From the NCBI RefSeq assembly GCF_945605565.1, contig NZ_OX216966.1, positions 2,410,001-2,474,000 of the forward strand: a DNA stretch of 64,000 nucleotides, given 5' to 3'. Origin of the DNA: Paenibacillus dendritiformis (GTDB lineage Bacteria > Bacillota > Bacilli > Paenibacillales > Paenibacillaceae). A program made the position numbers and the translations under genes. Positions 18,114 through 27,249 of this stretch are shown here, piece after piece. The number at the start of each line of letters is the position of its first letter. The first letter of the stretch is position 1. The notes below the pieces were generated by a model. The model was not told the DNA's origin. It saw only the letters and a list, made by a program, of their open reading frames with translations, and did no database searches.

Positions 18114-18141
18114 TTGACATATCGAAAAATATAGATATAAT
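18114..18141 (+). promoter_or_regulatory. ArsR-gene promoter, implies a leaderless mRNA
   Basis: TTGACA, 16 bases, TATAAT. The expected start point is at or beside the A of the ATG at 18149, leaving no room for a ribosome site. The spacer holds an ACATATCG half-site also found in the palindrome before the MFS gene. Confidence 0.65.
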
Positions 18142-18148
18142 AAGGGGC

Positions 18149-18451
18149 ATGGAGCCAATTGAAGTGTTCAAGGCGTTGTCTAACGAGTCGAGGTTACAGA
18201 TTTTACAGTGGCTTAAGGAGCCCGAAAAACATTTTGTGCCCCATGAAGGAGTGGATATGAGGGAAATCGGGGTGTGTGTCAGTCAAGTGACGGATAAGTT
18301 GAACATGACACAGTCGACGGCTTCGCAGTATTTGTCCATTCTACAACGGGCCGGACTGATTCGAACCGAGCGGATCGGCAAATATACGTACTACAAGCGA
18401 AACGAAGAGAAAATAAGCGAATTAGCTGCTTTCTTAAATCAGAAACTCTAA
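18149..18451 (+). CDS. ArsR-family repressor
   Basis: 100 residues with a winged helix: FKALSNESRLQILQWL, LNMTQSTASQYLSILQRAGL and the wing RTERIGKYTYYKRNEEK. There is no clear CxC metal site, so the signal may not be a metal; one Cys occurs in IGVCVSQV. A terminator separates it from the downstream MFS gene, which has its own promoter overlapping a palindrome. It probably represses both itself and that transporter. Confidence 0.82.
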   Translation: MEPIEVFKALSNESRLQILQWLKEPEKHFVPHEGVDMREIGVCVSQVTDKLNMTQSTASQYLSILQRAGLIRTERIGKYTYYKRNEEKISELAAFLNQKL

Positions 18452-18455
18452 TCTG

Positions 18456-18488
18456 AACTGAATACCTCAAACGTATTCAGTTTTTTTT
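18456..18488 (+). terminator. Terminator after the ArsR gene
   Basis: Perfect 10-bp stem AACTGAATAC/GTATTCAGTT with a 7-base loop and a T8 tail. Confidence 0.92.
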
Positions 18489-18500
18489 CGGCCTAACAAA

Positions 18501-18529
18501 TTGACATATCGTGATATGTAAATTTATTA
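18501..18529 (+). promoter_or_regulatory. MFS promoter with ArsR-type palindrome
   Basis: ACATATC-GT-GATATGT (18504-18519) is a perfect inverted repeat overlapping the TTGACA at 18501-18506. A weak TTATTA lies 17 bases on. A repressor here would block polymerase. Confidence 0.6.
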
Positions 18530-18575
18530 AAGAATCCTCATATCGGGAACTATTAAAACAACAAAAAAAGGAGAA

Positions 18576-19799
18576 GTGAACGTATTGTCTAACACGTGGA
18601 GAGTCTATTTTTTGGCTTTGGTTACTTTTTTGGTGGGTACATCCGAGTACGTTATTTCCGGCATCTTGGATAAGGTATCGGATACAATGGGTATTTCCGT
18701 TACTTTTGCGGGGCAGTTGGTCACGATTTTTTCCTTCGTGTACGCCATTAGCACCCCGATCCTCATGGCGTTGACTGCTAAGGTGGAAAGACAAAAACTG
18801 CTGGTTTGGGCGCTGGGTATCTTCGTAATTGGGAATATTCTGTCTTACGTTTTGCCTGGCTATTCATCGTTTCTCGCAGCTCGCGTCATCATGGCTCTAG
18901 GCGCGGGAATGGTCGTGGTAACCGCTTTGGACATCGCCGCGAAAATCGCCGCCCCAAACAAACAAGCCAGCGCGATTGCTACCGTGGTGATGGGCTTTAC
19001 GGCTTCCTTGATTATCGGCGTGCCTCTTGGACGTATCGTTGCAGCCCAATTTGGATGGAAATCCGTTTTTGGTATATTGGCACTGGCCGGTCTGGTGGCT
19101 ATGTTCGTTCTGTATGCCATCATCCCTCGAGTTCAAGGGGATAAACCGATTCCGTTGTCCAAGCAACTTGCCTTCTTGAAAAACGGAAACGTAGCGCTAG
19201 GGCTTGCGATTACCTTTTTCTGGCTCGGCGGATACTCGATCGCCTATACCTACATTTCACCGTATCTACTTGATGTTGCCGGATTGAAAGAAGGAATGCT
19301 GAGCGGAGTGCTGTTGGCGTTCGGCATCGCTAGCCTGGTCGGATCCAAATTCGGCGGATTCAGCACAGATAAATGGGGGGTATTCCCGACCTTGTCCGGG
19401 GGAATGCTCTTGCACGCTACAGCGCTGCTTCTCCTCTCTATAACCGTTACCTCTACGCACTCGTGGCAGCCGATTGTCATCCTCCTGATCTTGTGGTCGT
19501 TTGCGGCTTGGTCCTCCGGTCCAACGCAACAATTCAATCTGGTTCGGATTGAACCGAATTATTCTGGAATCATGCTGAGCCTGAACCAATCCATGATGCA
19601 ATTGTCCATGGCTGCGGGTGCTGGAATCGGAGGCGTCATGGTCGACCGGGTGTCCCTGTCATCGATTACATGGGTCGGGATGGTTGGAGTCGCTATTGCG
19701 ATCGTGGTGGTGTCGTTCTTGAAGATGCGAATGAGTGCCGGCAGTCAAGGTGCCGGAGAGCTTCCTGGGATGAAGTCTAAAAAGGCATCCATTAAATGA
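18576..19799 (+). CDS. MFS drug/arabinose-efflux type transporter
   Basis: About 407 residues with twelve membrane segments, of the AraJ/PbuE-like DHA1 group. Typical features are the N-terminal FLVGTSEYVISGILD, the motif ALGAGMVVVTALDIAAK, and VPLGRIVAAQFGWKSVFG (antiporter motif C-like region and loop). AGGAG at 18570-18574 lies too close to GTG 18576 for ideal spacing; TTG 18585 would be ten bases away and is equally possible. Substrate unknown. Likely controlled by the ArsR protein through the palindrome before it. Confidence 0.82.
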   Translation: MNVLSNTWRVYFLALVTFLVGTSEYVISGILDKVSDTMGISVTFAGQLVTIFSFVYAISTPILMALTAKVERQKLLVWALGIFVIGNILSYVLPGYSSFLAARVIMALGAGMVVVTALDIAAKIAAPNKQASAIATVVMGFTASLIIGVPLGRIVAAQFGWKSVFGILALAGLVAMFVLYAIIPRVQGDKPIPLSKQLAFLKNGNVALGLAITFFWLGGYSIAYTYISPYLLDVAGLKEGMLSGVLLAFGIASLVGSKFGGFSTDKWGVFPTLSGGMLLHATALLLLSITVTSTHSWQPIVILLILWSFAAWSSGPTQQFNLVRIEPNYSGIMLSLNQSMMQLSMAAGAGIGGVMVDRVSLSSITWVGMVGVAIAIVVVSFLKMRMSAGSQGAGELPGMKSKKASIK

Positions 19800-19830
19800 A
19801 TTGGAGTTGAACCGGATTGCAAACGACTAA

Positions 19831-19867
19831 AATGCATCATCTTCTGGATTTCGGAAGATGATGCATT
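19831..19867. terminator. Hairpin after the MFS gene
   Basis: Perfect 14-bp stem AATGCATCATCTTC/GAAGATGATGCATT, 33 bases after the stop. There is no T-run, so termination efficiency is uncertain. Confidence 0.6.
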
Positions 19868-19963
19868 ACCACTAAATGACACGAGGAGACCCGAATCATA
19901 GACAAAGGTCAGGTTGTTAAACTAACGGGCAGGATAATGTAGAATCCGACCCAAGTGGCCGGC

Positions 19964-20071
19964 TTACGACGAAATTGCCCTAACTGCAAATTTTGTTGCG
20001 CTATAAACCGCAGTACTCGGGATTACTTTATGTCCCATTAAAGAAGATATGTTAATAATGTGCCCCACCAA
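19964..20071 (-). pseudogene. Fragment of a short-chain dehydrogenase
   Basis: The minus strand reads [20 protein letters not shown] followed by [13 protein letters not shown] and a stop. This is the SDR catalytic stretch with Ser and Tyr-x-x-x-Lys. No Rossmann N-terminus or C-terminus is nearby, so it is a remnant of about 35 codons. Confidence 0.75.
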
Positions 20072-20097
20072 ATTTTATGAAAAGGGATGAGATCGTG

Positions 20098-20727
20098 ATG
20101 AAAAAAATACATGGAAAACTGTAATCGTAAGTGCTATGGCTGTTGCTATCTTGACAGGTACTTTCAAGACTCCCTCTTTTGCAAAAAATATGATAGAAAC
20201 CATTCTGGCACGTTTTCAGGTGGGAAATATGCAAATCGTCCAATACGACAAGGAGCCGACTGTAGATAATAGCGCATCTGAACAAGCAGGGGGCGATGCT
20301 TCAGTTGCAGGAACGTCCTAATCTGACTGTGGAAGAGGCTCGTGCCGTATTAGGGCTAAACTTCCCAGCCCCATCTTGGCTGGCAGATTACAAGTACGTC
20401 AACACAGTCATTCATGGCAATAACATGGCAAAAGTTCAGTTCAATAAAGGTGAGCAAACCGTTAACTTCCTAATTTCCAAGGGGGGCGAAAACGGCATCG
20501 GTACCACAGGCTAAGTGAAAAAAGAAGTGATCAAGGGAACCACGGTTTACTTCGCAAACGGGATTGTGATTTGGGAGAACAATGGATTTACGGTAGAACT
20601 GTATGCACAAGACGATTTTGATAAGGTTGGCGCACCTCTGAAGAAGGAAGAAATCGAGAAAGAAAAGGAAAAAATGCAAAACACACCTCCAACAGAAGGT
20701 GCTGGCCCAGCCCCAGCTACTAACTAA
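20098..20727 (+). pseudogene. Broken secreted protein gene (DUF4367-like)
   Basis: Three pieces in order form one gene. A signal-peptide piece (VIVSAMAVAILTGTFKTPSF) needs a frameshift in the A-run just after ATG 20098. A second piece begins near 20296 (LTVEEARAVLGLNFPAPSWL) in another frame. It stops at TAA 20512, and the last piece continues in frame with VKKEVIKGTTVYFANGIVIW. The parts resemble secreted DUF4367-type proteins. The gene cannot be translated whole. It lies in the decayed island. Confidence 0.7.
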
Positions 20728-21074
20728 AGAGGATGTAAGTCGAACGGAGGATTTCCATCTTCCAGAAGTAGTGAGCGAGTGCCGCAATGTAGCCTTTGGC
20801 CACTTCCGTTTCCTCATAGGAACTCATCTCTATTTTTCGTTCGATCTCCCGAATACCTGGCAGCGACTTCTTAATTTCGGTTTTCAATGTACCGTATCAT
20901 TTAAAATAGCCAGATCATTGCGCTCTAACGGAGAACGATAGCGCAGATGAGGCCATCGCAAATTAATTAACCGGGTGGCTCACCCCGCCTGGTTAGGCTA
21001 TAATCAGAAGAATCAATGGTCCGCGGGCTCCGTGGATTAATGCAATTGGACTTTGTCATTGGAGGTCGACAGCC
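20728..21074. other. Short gene-free stretch with an unassigned coding remnant
   Basis: The minus strand from about 20893 to 20737 codes without stops for EIKKSLPGIREIERKIE, SSYEETEVAKGYIAALAHYF and WKMEILRSTYI, with no start codon or ribosome site. It looks like a gene remnant that I cannot name. Nothing else is seen. Confidence 0.35.
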
Positions 21075-22103
21075 ATGAACACTCCTTCCGCAGACCGTAT
21101 CAAAATCGCGCCAGGTTTCTGGACTAGCCTGAGGGGGATAGGGGTAGAACCCATTGATGTAGCACGCCAAGCACGTCTACCGCTAACCGTCATCACCGGA
21201 CCGTTAGTCACGACCGCACAATATTATTCGATCTGGCAAGCCTATTCCGAACTAGTCGGGGACATCGCTACAGGAATTGTTAAGCTTGCGACCGCGTACG
21301 AGACAGCTCAGTATCCGCCGGCTGCTTTGGCGACCTTTCACGCTCGCGACTACCGGGACGCGCTGAACCGAATGGCGCGCTATAAGCAAATGTGCCCTCC
21401 GGAAAACTTGAGGATTCAGGAAGAAGGCGAGCAATGCTCTATTGAATTGGAGTGGCAGCATGCCGAGCTACCCGGACCGCAGGTGCTTGTCGGCATTACG
21501 CTCGCCTACCTGCTGGAGTTCGGGCGCCGGGGAACCGGCCGTCATCTGAAGGCACATTCCGTCGAATTCATAAACCCCATGGGAGACGTTCAAACCCTTG
21601 AAAGTTATTTCGGTTGCCGCATTCGGATGGGGACGGGACGCAATCGGCTAATGCTGAATCGCGACGATCTGGACCGCCCCTTCACGTCGTACAACGAAGA
21701 ACTTCTCGAGATTCTGACTCCCGCCTTGGATCGTACGCTGGAAGAACGACAGAGCCAGCTCACCGTGAGCGCTAAGGTGCAGTCGATCTTGACCCGATGC
21801 CTAACTCGAGGGCGAATCAACATTCAAACCGTAGCCTCTGAGTTGGGGATGAGCGAGCGCACCTTGCAGCGCAGGCTGACGGAAGAAGGCGCAAGCTTTA
21901 AGCAGTTGCTGGCGAAAACTAGGCGGGAGATGGCCGTCGCTTACTTGGCAGACCCTGCGCTGGAGATCAAAGAGGTCGCTTTTCTCGTCGGCTACAAGGA
22001 CCATAATTCGTTTTATCGCGCGTTCCGCTCATGGAAAGGGGAGACTCCCGCCAATTGGCGCGTCGCGCAAGAGAATTGGCGTTCCGTGCTAGTTACCGAG
22101 TAG
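21075..22103 (+). CDS. AraC-family regulator (OruR/ArgR-like N-terminal domain)
   Basis: 342 residues. Residues 1-210 match the arabinose-binding-domain type of AraC regulators common in Proteobacteria (LTVITGPLVTTAQYYSIWQA, ESYFGCRIRMG). The C-terminal 100 residues hold the two-helix DNA-binding domain (VASELGMSERTLQRRLTEEG, IKEVAFLVGYKDHNSFYRAF). GGAGGTCGACAGCC precedes the ATG. This subtype is unusual beside Firmicute backbone genes and suggests transfer. It probably activates the adjoining SDR gene, 50 bases downstream. Confidence 0.84.
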   Translation: MNTPSADRIKIAPGFWTSLRGIGVEPIDVARQARLPLTVITGPLVTTAQYYSIWQAYSELVGDIATGIVKLATAYETAQYPPAALATFHARDYRDALNRMARYKQMCPPENLRIQEEGEQCSIELEWQHAELPGPQVLVGITLAYLLEFGRRGTGRHLKAHSVEFINPMGDVQTLESYFGCRIRMGTGRNRLMLNRDDLDRPFTSYNEELLEILTPALDRTLEERQSQLTVSAKVQSILTRCLTRGRINIQTVASELGMSERTLQRRLTEEGASFKQLLAKTRREMAVAYLADPALEIKEVAFLVGYKDHNSFYRAFRSWKGETPANWRVAQENWRSVLVTE

Positions 22104-22153
22104 GCGAAACGATGTATCATGATCCCTATCCTAGACATAAGGAGTGCAGGCAG

Positions 22154-22948
22154 ATGGATATGGGTTTGAAGAATAAGACGGCTTTAGTAACGGGATCAAC
22201 TAAAGGCATAGGAAAAGCGATTGCTCTTGAACTTGCCAGGGAAGGCGTTCATGTTCTCATAAATGGTCGGAACAACGATGACGTAGAGCGCACGGTAGCT
22301 GAGATCCAGGGGGCGTTCCCGGAAACGGAACCTCGAAATGCAACGGCCGATCTCGTCGATTCGCGACAAAGAGAAGCTTTATTCGCGAATTTCCCCCACA
22401 TCGATATCCTCGTCAATAGCATGGGCATCTATGAGATCATGTCCTATGACGACGTAGACGATGCCGTATGGGAGAAGTACTTCCGCACGAACTTTCTCGC
22501 CGCCAACGACTTAACCAAGTTTTATTTGCCTTCCATGCTGAGTCGCGAATACGGCCGTATTATCTTCATCGCGAGTGAGGAAGCCGTCATGCCTTCCGGA
22601 CAGATGCCTCAATACGGTGTGACCAAATCCATGCTGTTGTCATTGTCCAAAAGCTTGTCCAAGTTGACCCGCGGCGCCGAAGTTACAGTGAACACGATCC
22701 TGCCGGGACCGACCCTCTCCGAGAACGTGCAGCAGATCATCGAAAGCATTTATTCGAACGAAGAGATGACCTTCGAGGCTAAAGAGAAAGACTTTATGAC
22801 GAAGAATCTGCCTCAATCCGAAATCCAACGGTTTATCAGACCTGTGGAGATCGGCCGATTGACTGCTTTCATTTGCAGCCCGATGGCCTCCGCCTTCAAA
22901 GGATCACCGATCCGCATAGATGGGGGAATGGTACCGACAATATTTTAA
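22154..22948 (+). CDS. Short-chain dehydrogenase/reductase
   Basis: 264 residues of the classical SDR family. The nucleotide motif is ALVTGSTKGIGKAIALELA. The catalytic set is Ser in FIASEEAVM and Tyr-x-x-x-Lys in YGVTKSML, with NSMG in place of NAAG. The C-terminus ends IRIDGGMVPTIF. AAGGAG nine bases before ATG 22154 fixes the start; a second ATG follows at 22160. Substrate unknown. Paired with the AraC gene upstream. Confidence 0.87.
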   Translation: MDMGLKNKTALVTGSTKGIGKAIALELAREGVHVLINGRNNDDVERTVAEIQGAFPETEPRNATADLVDSRQREALFANFPHIDILVNSMGIYEIMSYDDVDDAVWEKYFRTNFLAANDLTKFYLPSMLSREYGRIIFIASEEAVMPSGQMPQYGVTKSMLLSLSKSLSKLTRGAEVTVNTILPGPTLSENVQQIIESIYSNEEMTFEAKEKDFMTKNLPQSEIQRFIRPVEIGRLTAFICSPMASAFKGSPIRIDGGMVPTIF

Positions 22949-23095
22949 TTTTTTGCTCTAACAGGAAACGTTAGTTTCATTAAAACATCACGTGGTTGCC
23001 GCGAAATAGATCGGCACCCTCGTTAAACAATTGGGCAGTATAGCTCAATACATGTGACATTAACGTGCTGATCAGAAAAAGACAGAGAGCTCCCT

Positions 23096-23113
23096 CAATG
23101 TCATTAAGTTAAG
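23096..23113 (+). repeat. IS left inverted repeat
   Basis: CAATGTCATTAAGTTAAG, 17 of 18 matched by the right end in inverse orientation. Confidence 0.8.
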
Positions 23114-24530
23114 CTCAAAGACAAGAGCCGAAAACATAGGAATCTGAAACGGCATGGGAAAAAATCCTCTGCCGTTTCTTTTTTGTATACAAGCAAGGAA
23201 AAAGCGTACAGCAAACAAAGCGGACGGAAGATCCGCTTAAAAAAATGTTCATATGAAACGAATGATGCTACTCTATAGACGAAGCTAACAACTGATTTGT
23301 AGCGTATTTTGCGCGTATTCTGCTGCCCTGGGCGAACGGGTCGAATCGGCAAAATGTTTTTGCGGATCAGTGCTTCAACATCCGGCGGGGGTTCATCGTG
23401 CCGTGAGCGCAGGAAATGTCTACAAACGTGAACGGCAACCGTGAAGTTGACTTGGTATGGGTGCCGTTTATCCATTTGGGAAATGACGACGTGCGAGGCC
23501 ATCATTTCAGCGAAATTGTACAGGATCATTCTTGCGAAAATCTCTTGGGTGATGGACTCTCGTCTCTTTGCGTGAAAATTCGTCAGACCGACGGTGTACT
23601 TTAATGCCCGGAACGAAGTTTCAATGCCCCATCGCCTGTTATACATAGACTTGATTTCATCGGGTGAGAAATCAGCGGCAGAAAGATTCGTAATGACGGT
23701 CTCAAAAGCGCCACTCGGCAGGACGAAACGAACAACCCGAAAGGAAATCGGGTAAAACAAGTTCTCATGCAAATCCAAAAAATCAAAGGTTGACGTGGAA
23801 GGAACGAACTTGTAAATCTCGGGATTAGCCTTGACCGCTTTGGTTTGTTTTTTGGTGAGTGTCAGATGAATGTCCCCATCAAACTCTCCGTCAACGGGTA
23901 AATGCAATCCCGAAAGAATACCATTGGAAGTCAAATCCTTTACCCGTATGACATAGTTCCACCCTTTGCGTTCAAGATGCGCAAAATTGTTGTAACTTTC
24001 ATAACCTCTATCGGCAATCACAATGGTTTTTCCCTTGATCGGGGAACGGTCGGCCATGGTCGCCAGCGCCCTTCCCTCATTGGATAACCTTCGTGGGTGA
24101 ACAAGGGCATCCACGTACAGTCTGTTGCAGAGGTCATAGGCTGCGTTTCAAATGCAGAAATTATAACCTTTCGTGTTCGGTTGACTTTGAAAATAGGTGT
24201 CCGTATCCGCAGCGTCTGTGGCGATATGTAAATCCGAACCGTCAATGGCAAGTAATCGATAACCTCGGTAGTCCTTGATATCCGTAACCGATTGCGTAAA
24301 CTCGTGAAACAAGAATTCCAAAGCAGACGGCAGAATTTTATTCTGCTGTTGGACAATAGCAGAATGGTTGCGGTGTTTACGTCATAGCCTTGTGATTCTA
24401 AAAGTTCCTTATATAGGCTGTTCCCTCCCATGGAGATAAGGAGTTGCATCACCGTTTCAAAAGAAAGCTTTTTCTTTCGGGTAAAGTCTTTGTCAGGATT
24501 TTTGACATAAGGTGCTGGTTCGGCTGACAT
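23104..24530 (-). pseudogene. IS4-family DDE transposase, frameshifted
   Basis: N-terminal part (TRKKKLSFETVMQLLISMGG) and C-terminal part (from YVDALVHPRRLSNEGRALAT) lie in different frames. A frameshift near 24360 and an in-frame TGA near 24145 interrupt the middle. The middle still shows LLAIDGSDLHIATD, with the first catalytic Asp; IVIADRGYESYNN holds the second. The signature YNRRWGIETSFRALK holds the catalytic Glu (Y-x2-R-x3-E-x6-K). The element cannot move by its own enzyme unless frameshifting rescues it. Confidence 0.82.
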
Positions 24531-24724
24531 TTCTCGTATGAGGGATGTCAGCGTTTTTTTAGTGAATTCGCATACTCATTCATGGACGTGGCCTCCTCGT
24601 GTTTCAAGGGTCTTCGCCACACATATCCATCTACCTGTTAAGTCTTGATTTTCTTTTGAAACAAAAAAAAGAGCGGGCTATCTTTTCGATAACCTGCTCT
24701 TGTGCTTGATTATGGTTTCCGCGC

Positions 24725-24742
24725 CTTATCTTAATGACATTG
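24725..24742 (-). repeat. IS right inverted repeat
   Basis: CTTATCTTAATGACATTG, complement of the left end with one mismatch. Confidence 0.8.
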
Positions 24743-25543
24743 CCCATGTATCATCTTCTTTCCAGGGACCGTAGCCCATCCGTTATTTTATGCGGAGTTT
24801 TTGAGTTCCTTGGCTCAACATCAATATAATTTTATCGGCGTTCATCCGGTCTGTCATGGGAAAAGTCCGCGCGTGAAGAAATTTTCAGCTTTGAGGAGCT
24901 TGTGCAAAATGGGAAGGACGCAGTGTCCTATGCCATCCAGAACTTTAACGAACGCGTCATTGTCATGGGCTCCAGCCAAGGGGGGATTGTAGCAATAGCT
25001 CTGGCAGGCAAGGATGAGCGGATACAAGCGGCGTTTCCCCATAATATTCTCATTCCGGACGTGCCTGAATCGATCATCGTTACCCGGTTCCCGCAATTTC
25101 TGAAGCACGGGTATTCATTTGTCATTTCGGCGGTGAAATGTCTTGCTAAAGTATGGCCCGCACTGCCCATTCCGGTCAGCTTGTAACTTGATTTACATAA
25201 AGTATCGAAGAACAAAGCCATCATTCAGCAATTTTACGACGATCCCTATGGGTTCATGAGTTATCCGCTCTATTTTTTGGCCAGTCTTTTCAGCGCCGAT
25301 CTGAGCTCCCTTCGGGACGGAAGCATCAAGTGCCCGGTTTATGTGCTGGCCGCCAAGGGGGATCCGTTGTTCCCGGAGGAATATACTCGAAGCATATTCC
25401 ATATGATCAAGGCCCCCTATAAGGAAATGATCCTGTTCGACGAGAATGTGCATCTCATTTTAAATGAATGCTTGCCGCAAGTGGTTCAGCCTATCGTCAC
25501 GAAGCTGAACGGAATACCGGGGAGCGAAAAGGTGATGTCATGA
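24743..25543 (+). pseudogene. Alpha/beta hydrolase, 5' end lost at the IS and interrupted
   Basis: Coding starts right at the IS end (IFFPGTVAHPLFYAEFLSSL), without a start codon. A frameshift near 24870 separates this from FSFEELVQNGKDAVSYAIQN and the nucleophile elbow VMGSSQGGIV. TAA at 25183 splits PIPVSL from LDLHKVSKNK, after which coding continues to ENVHLILNE, holding the likely catalytic His. The stop overlaps the start of the next gene (ATGA), so the two formed an operon. No 5' part is seen on the other side of the IS. Confidence 0.8.
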
Positions 25544-26877
25544 GAAAAAGATGGCTGACATTCGCAGGGATTCTGATCGGGATGAGCATTTCCGGTCAGA
25601 GCAATGCCAAGCGCCTGCGGCAGCTAATGAACGTGCAGGTAAGCGGCCTTAACGATAGGGAGCTCGCTCAGCAAATTGAGAGTATTGTAGAGATTAGTGA
25701 AAATTATGGGAAAATTCGATTCCATATCTATGTGTTTCCGATGGTACTGTTCGGATTCAAGCTGAAGCTGCTGATTCGCATGTCGCGCTTAAAACGGCCG
25801 GTAAGCGAATATGAGCTGTTATCGAATCTGGATTATAAAACGGCGGTTATCGAAAAAGCGCTCAACGCTCTGGCTGCATCCGCTGACTTGAATCCTGTAC
25901 TCCGAGCCGTCTTTCTCGAATGCCCAGCGGGGGAAGTGCAGCACAGATTAGAGCTGGAGTCTGAAGGACAAGCATTTCTCAAGGAAGTCGAAGCATTTCT
26001 TCAAGAACACGGGGCTCGGACGATGAAAGCGTATATGCCATTTTCCAATGAGGCTTCCTGGTCGGAGAACGTCAGTTCCTTATATGGGACGATTGCTGCG
26101 ATGCTCCGGTCAGGAAACATACATAACTTCGATAAACGCCAGGAAGACATCAATCTTCAATTTTATAATCTTACAGAGGAGATTCGAAAGGGGCTTCCCC
26201 GCTTTTTGGCGGATTCGTGTAGCCGAACGCTGGAACAATTCCGCGCTGCCTTTAAGGGAAGGGAATGGACGCTGTACGCAATTGAAGAATGTTATGTTGC
26301 CTTGCGCAAAGCGATGCGGGAAGCGGCGGATAGATTAACGCACAGAGGCTTCCTCACTGCGCCGGAAGACATTCTCTATTTGAAATTGTCCGAGGTATAT
26401 CGATTGCTTGATCGTTCTAGCAGTGAAGTCGGAATGGAGGATGCAGCCGAGAAAATTAGGGAGCGCCGAATAAATCGCGAATTCTCCCTCGCCGTATGGA
26501 ATGGGAATGAACATGAACTGGAGCGGCAAAATCAGGATCATATCAAGGGACTGCCGGGCAGCGGCGGGCTGGCCGAAGGTAATGTGAAGGTCATCAGCGG
26601 AGCTGCGGAATTCGGCAAGCTGGAGAAGGGAGATATACTGGTGTGCTCCTTTACGGATCCGGCCTGAACGCCTTTGTTCCTGCTTGCCAGCGCCGTTGTG
26701 TCCGATAGCGGCGGTCCTTTGTCGCACGCGGCTATTGTTGCCCGGGAATATCGGATTCCGGCCGTATTGGGAACCAAGGTAGCGACCTCTTGCTTAAAAG
26801 ATGGAGACAGGGTGATTGTGGATGGCTTCAAAGGCACGGTGATGGTGCTAAAGGATCAATTGGCAGCCAGCACATGA
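25540..26877 (+). pseudogene. PEP-utilising (Rph/PpsA-like) protein with in-frame TGA
   Basis: A frame of 446 codons begins at ATG 25540 and is cut by a single TGA at 26665-26667. Downstream, the same frame goes on with PLFLLASAVVSDSGGPLSHA and AIVAREYRIPAVLGT, the swivelling PEP-utiliser domain with its phospho-acceptor His in LSHAAIVARE. The stop falls exactly at the Trp of the conserved DPAWTPLF motif, as TGG to TGA. The first 375 residues resemble the middle part of rifampicin phosphotransferases; the ATP-grasp domain is absent. Without the His domain the protein cannot work in the usual way. Confidence 0.8.
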
Positions 26878-26894
26878 ATTGTGGTTGCATCAAT

Positions 26895-26922
26895 AAGCCT
26901 GCAGCAATGGAGCCGCAGGCTT
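26895..26922 (+). terminator. Hairpin after the PEP-utiliser gene
   Basis: Perfect 8-bp stem AAGCCTGC/GCAGGCTT with no strong T-run. Confidence 0.5.
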
Positions 26923-26937
26923 GTTGATATGTGGCAT

Positions 26938-26962
26938 GGTTCGAGTCCTCTCGCCGGCGCCA
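26938..26962 (+). repeat. Partial tRNA-Leu copy, candidate attachment site
   Basis: 23 of 25 bases match the T arm and acceptor 3' end of the tRNA-Leu at 12348-12372, in the same orientation and including CCA. The two changes are both A to G. Together with the tRNA it brackets 14.6 kb that begins with an integrase remnant. Another integrase remnant follows on its far side. Confidence 0.82.
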
Positions 26963-27060
26963 GCACAAGCGATGATGTTCTTTGGGATTAAAAAAGCCTA
27001 AAGGACTTTTTATTTTTAAAGCTGTCAACATTCGCTTATTGCATGAGCGGAACTGATTTA

Positions 27061-27190
27061 TTGCTGGATGGTAATAGTTTTATTCTTGAAGTCAATCGCA
27101 TTCGGCTTGAACCCGACTACTTCGCTTCGACACAAGCGATAAAATGCAGCGAGTAGTACCGCTAATTCAATTGGATCGACTTTGTAAAGG
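27061..27190 (-). pseudogene. Second tyrosine-integrase fragment
   Basis: The minus strand reads PIELAVLLAAFYRLCRSEVV then GFKPNAIDFKNKTITIQ and a stop. It aligns with IELAVILGAFYGLRRSEVVG in the first integrase remnant, so it is the same domain of a related enzyme, about 43 codons long. Orientation and distance from the tRNA copy at 26938-26962 repeat the arrangement at tRNA-Leu. Confidence 0.82.
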
Positions 27191-27249
27191 ACGAAACGAT
27201 TACCAAGGCAACCTTCATCGTTCATGACGCATCCTTTCCGGTAAGCCTT

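Larger units (their letters stand above)
23096..24742. mobile_element. IS4-family insertion sequence, defective
   Basis: About 1.65 kb flanked by near-perfect 18-bp inverted ends: CAATGTCATTAAGTTAAG at 23096-23113 and the complement of CAATGTCATTAAGATAAG at 24725-24742 (one mismatch). I see no target duplication outside these ends. The single transposase gene is broken. A hairpin AAGAGCGGGCTATC/GATAACCTGCTCTT lies near the right end. The element abuts a hydrolase remnant whose 5' end is absent. Confidence 0.82.

Noticed and set aside
26665..26667. TGA read as tryptophan or selenocysteine
   Set aside because: Other genes end in TGA normally, the expected residue is Trp, and no selenocysteine hairpin is evident.
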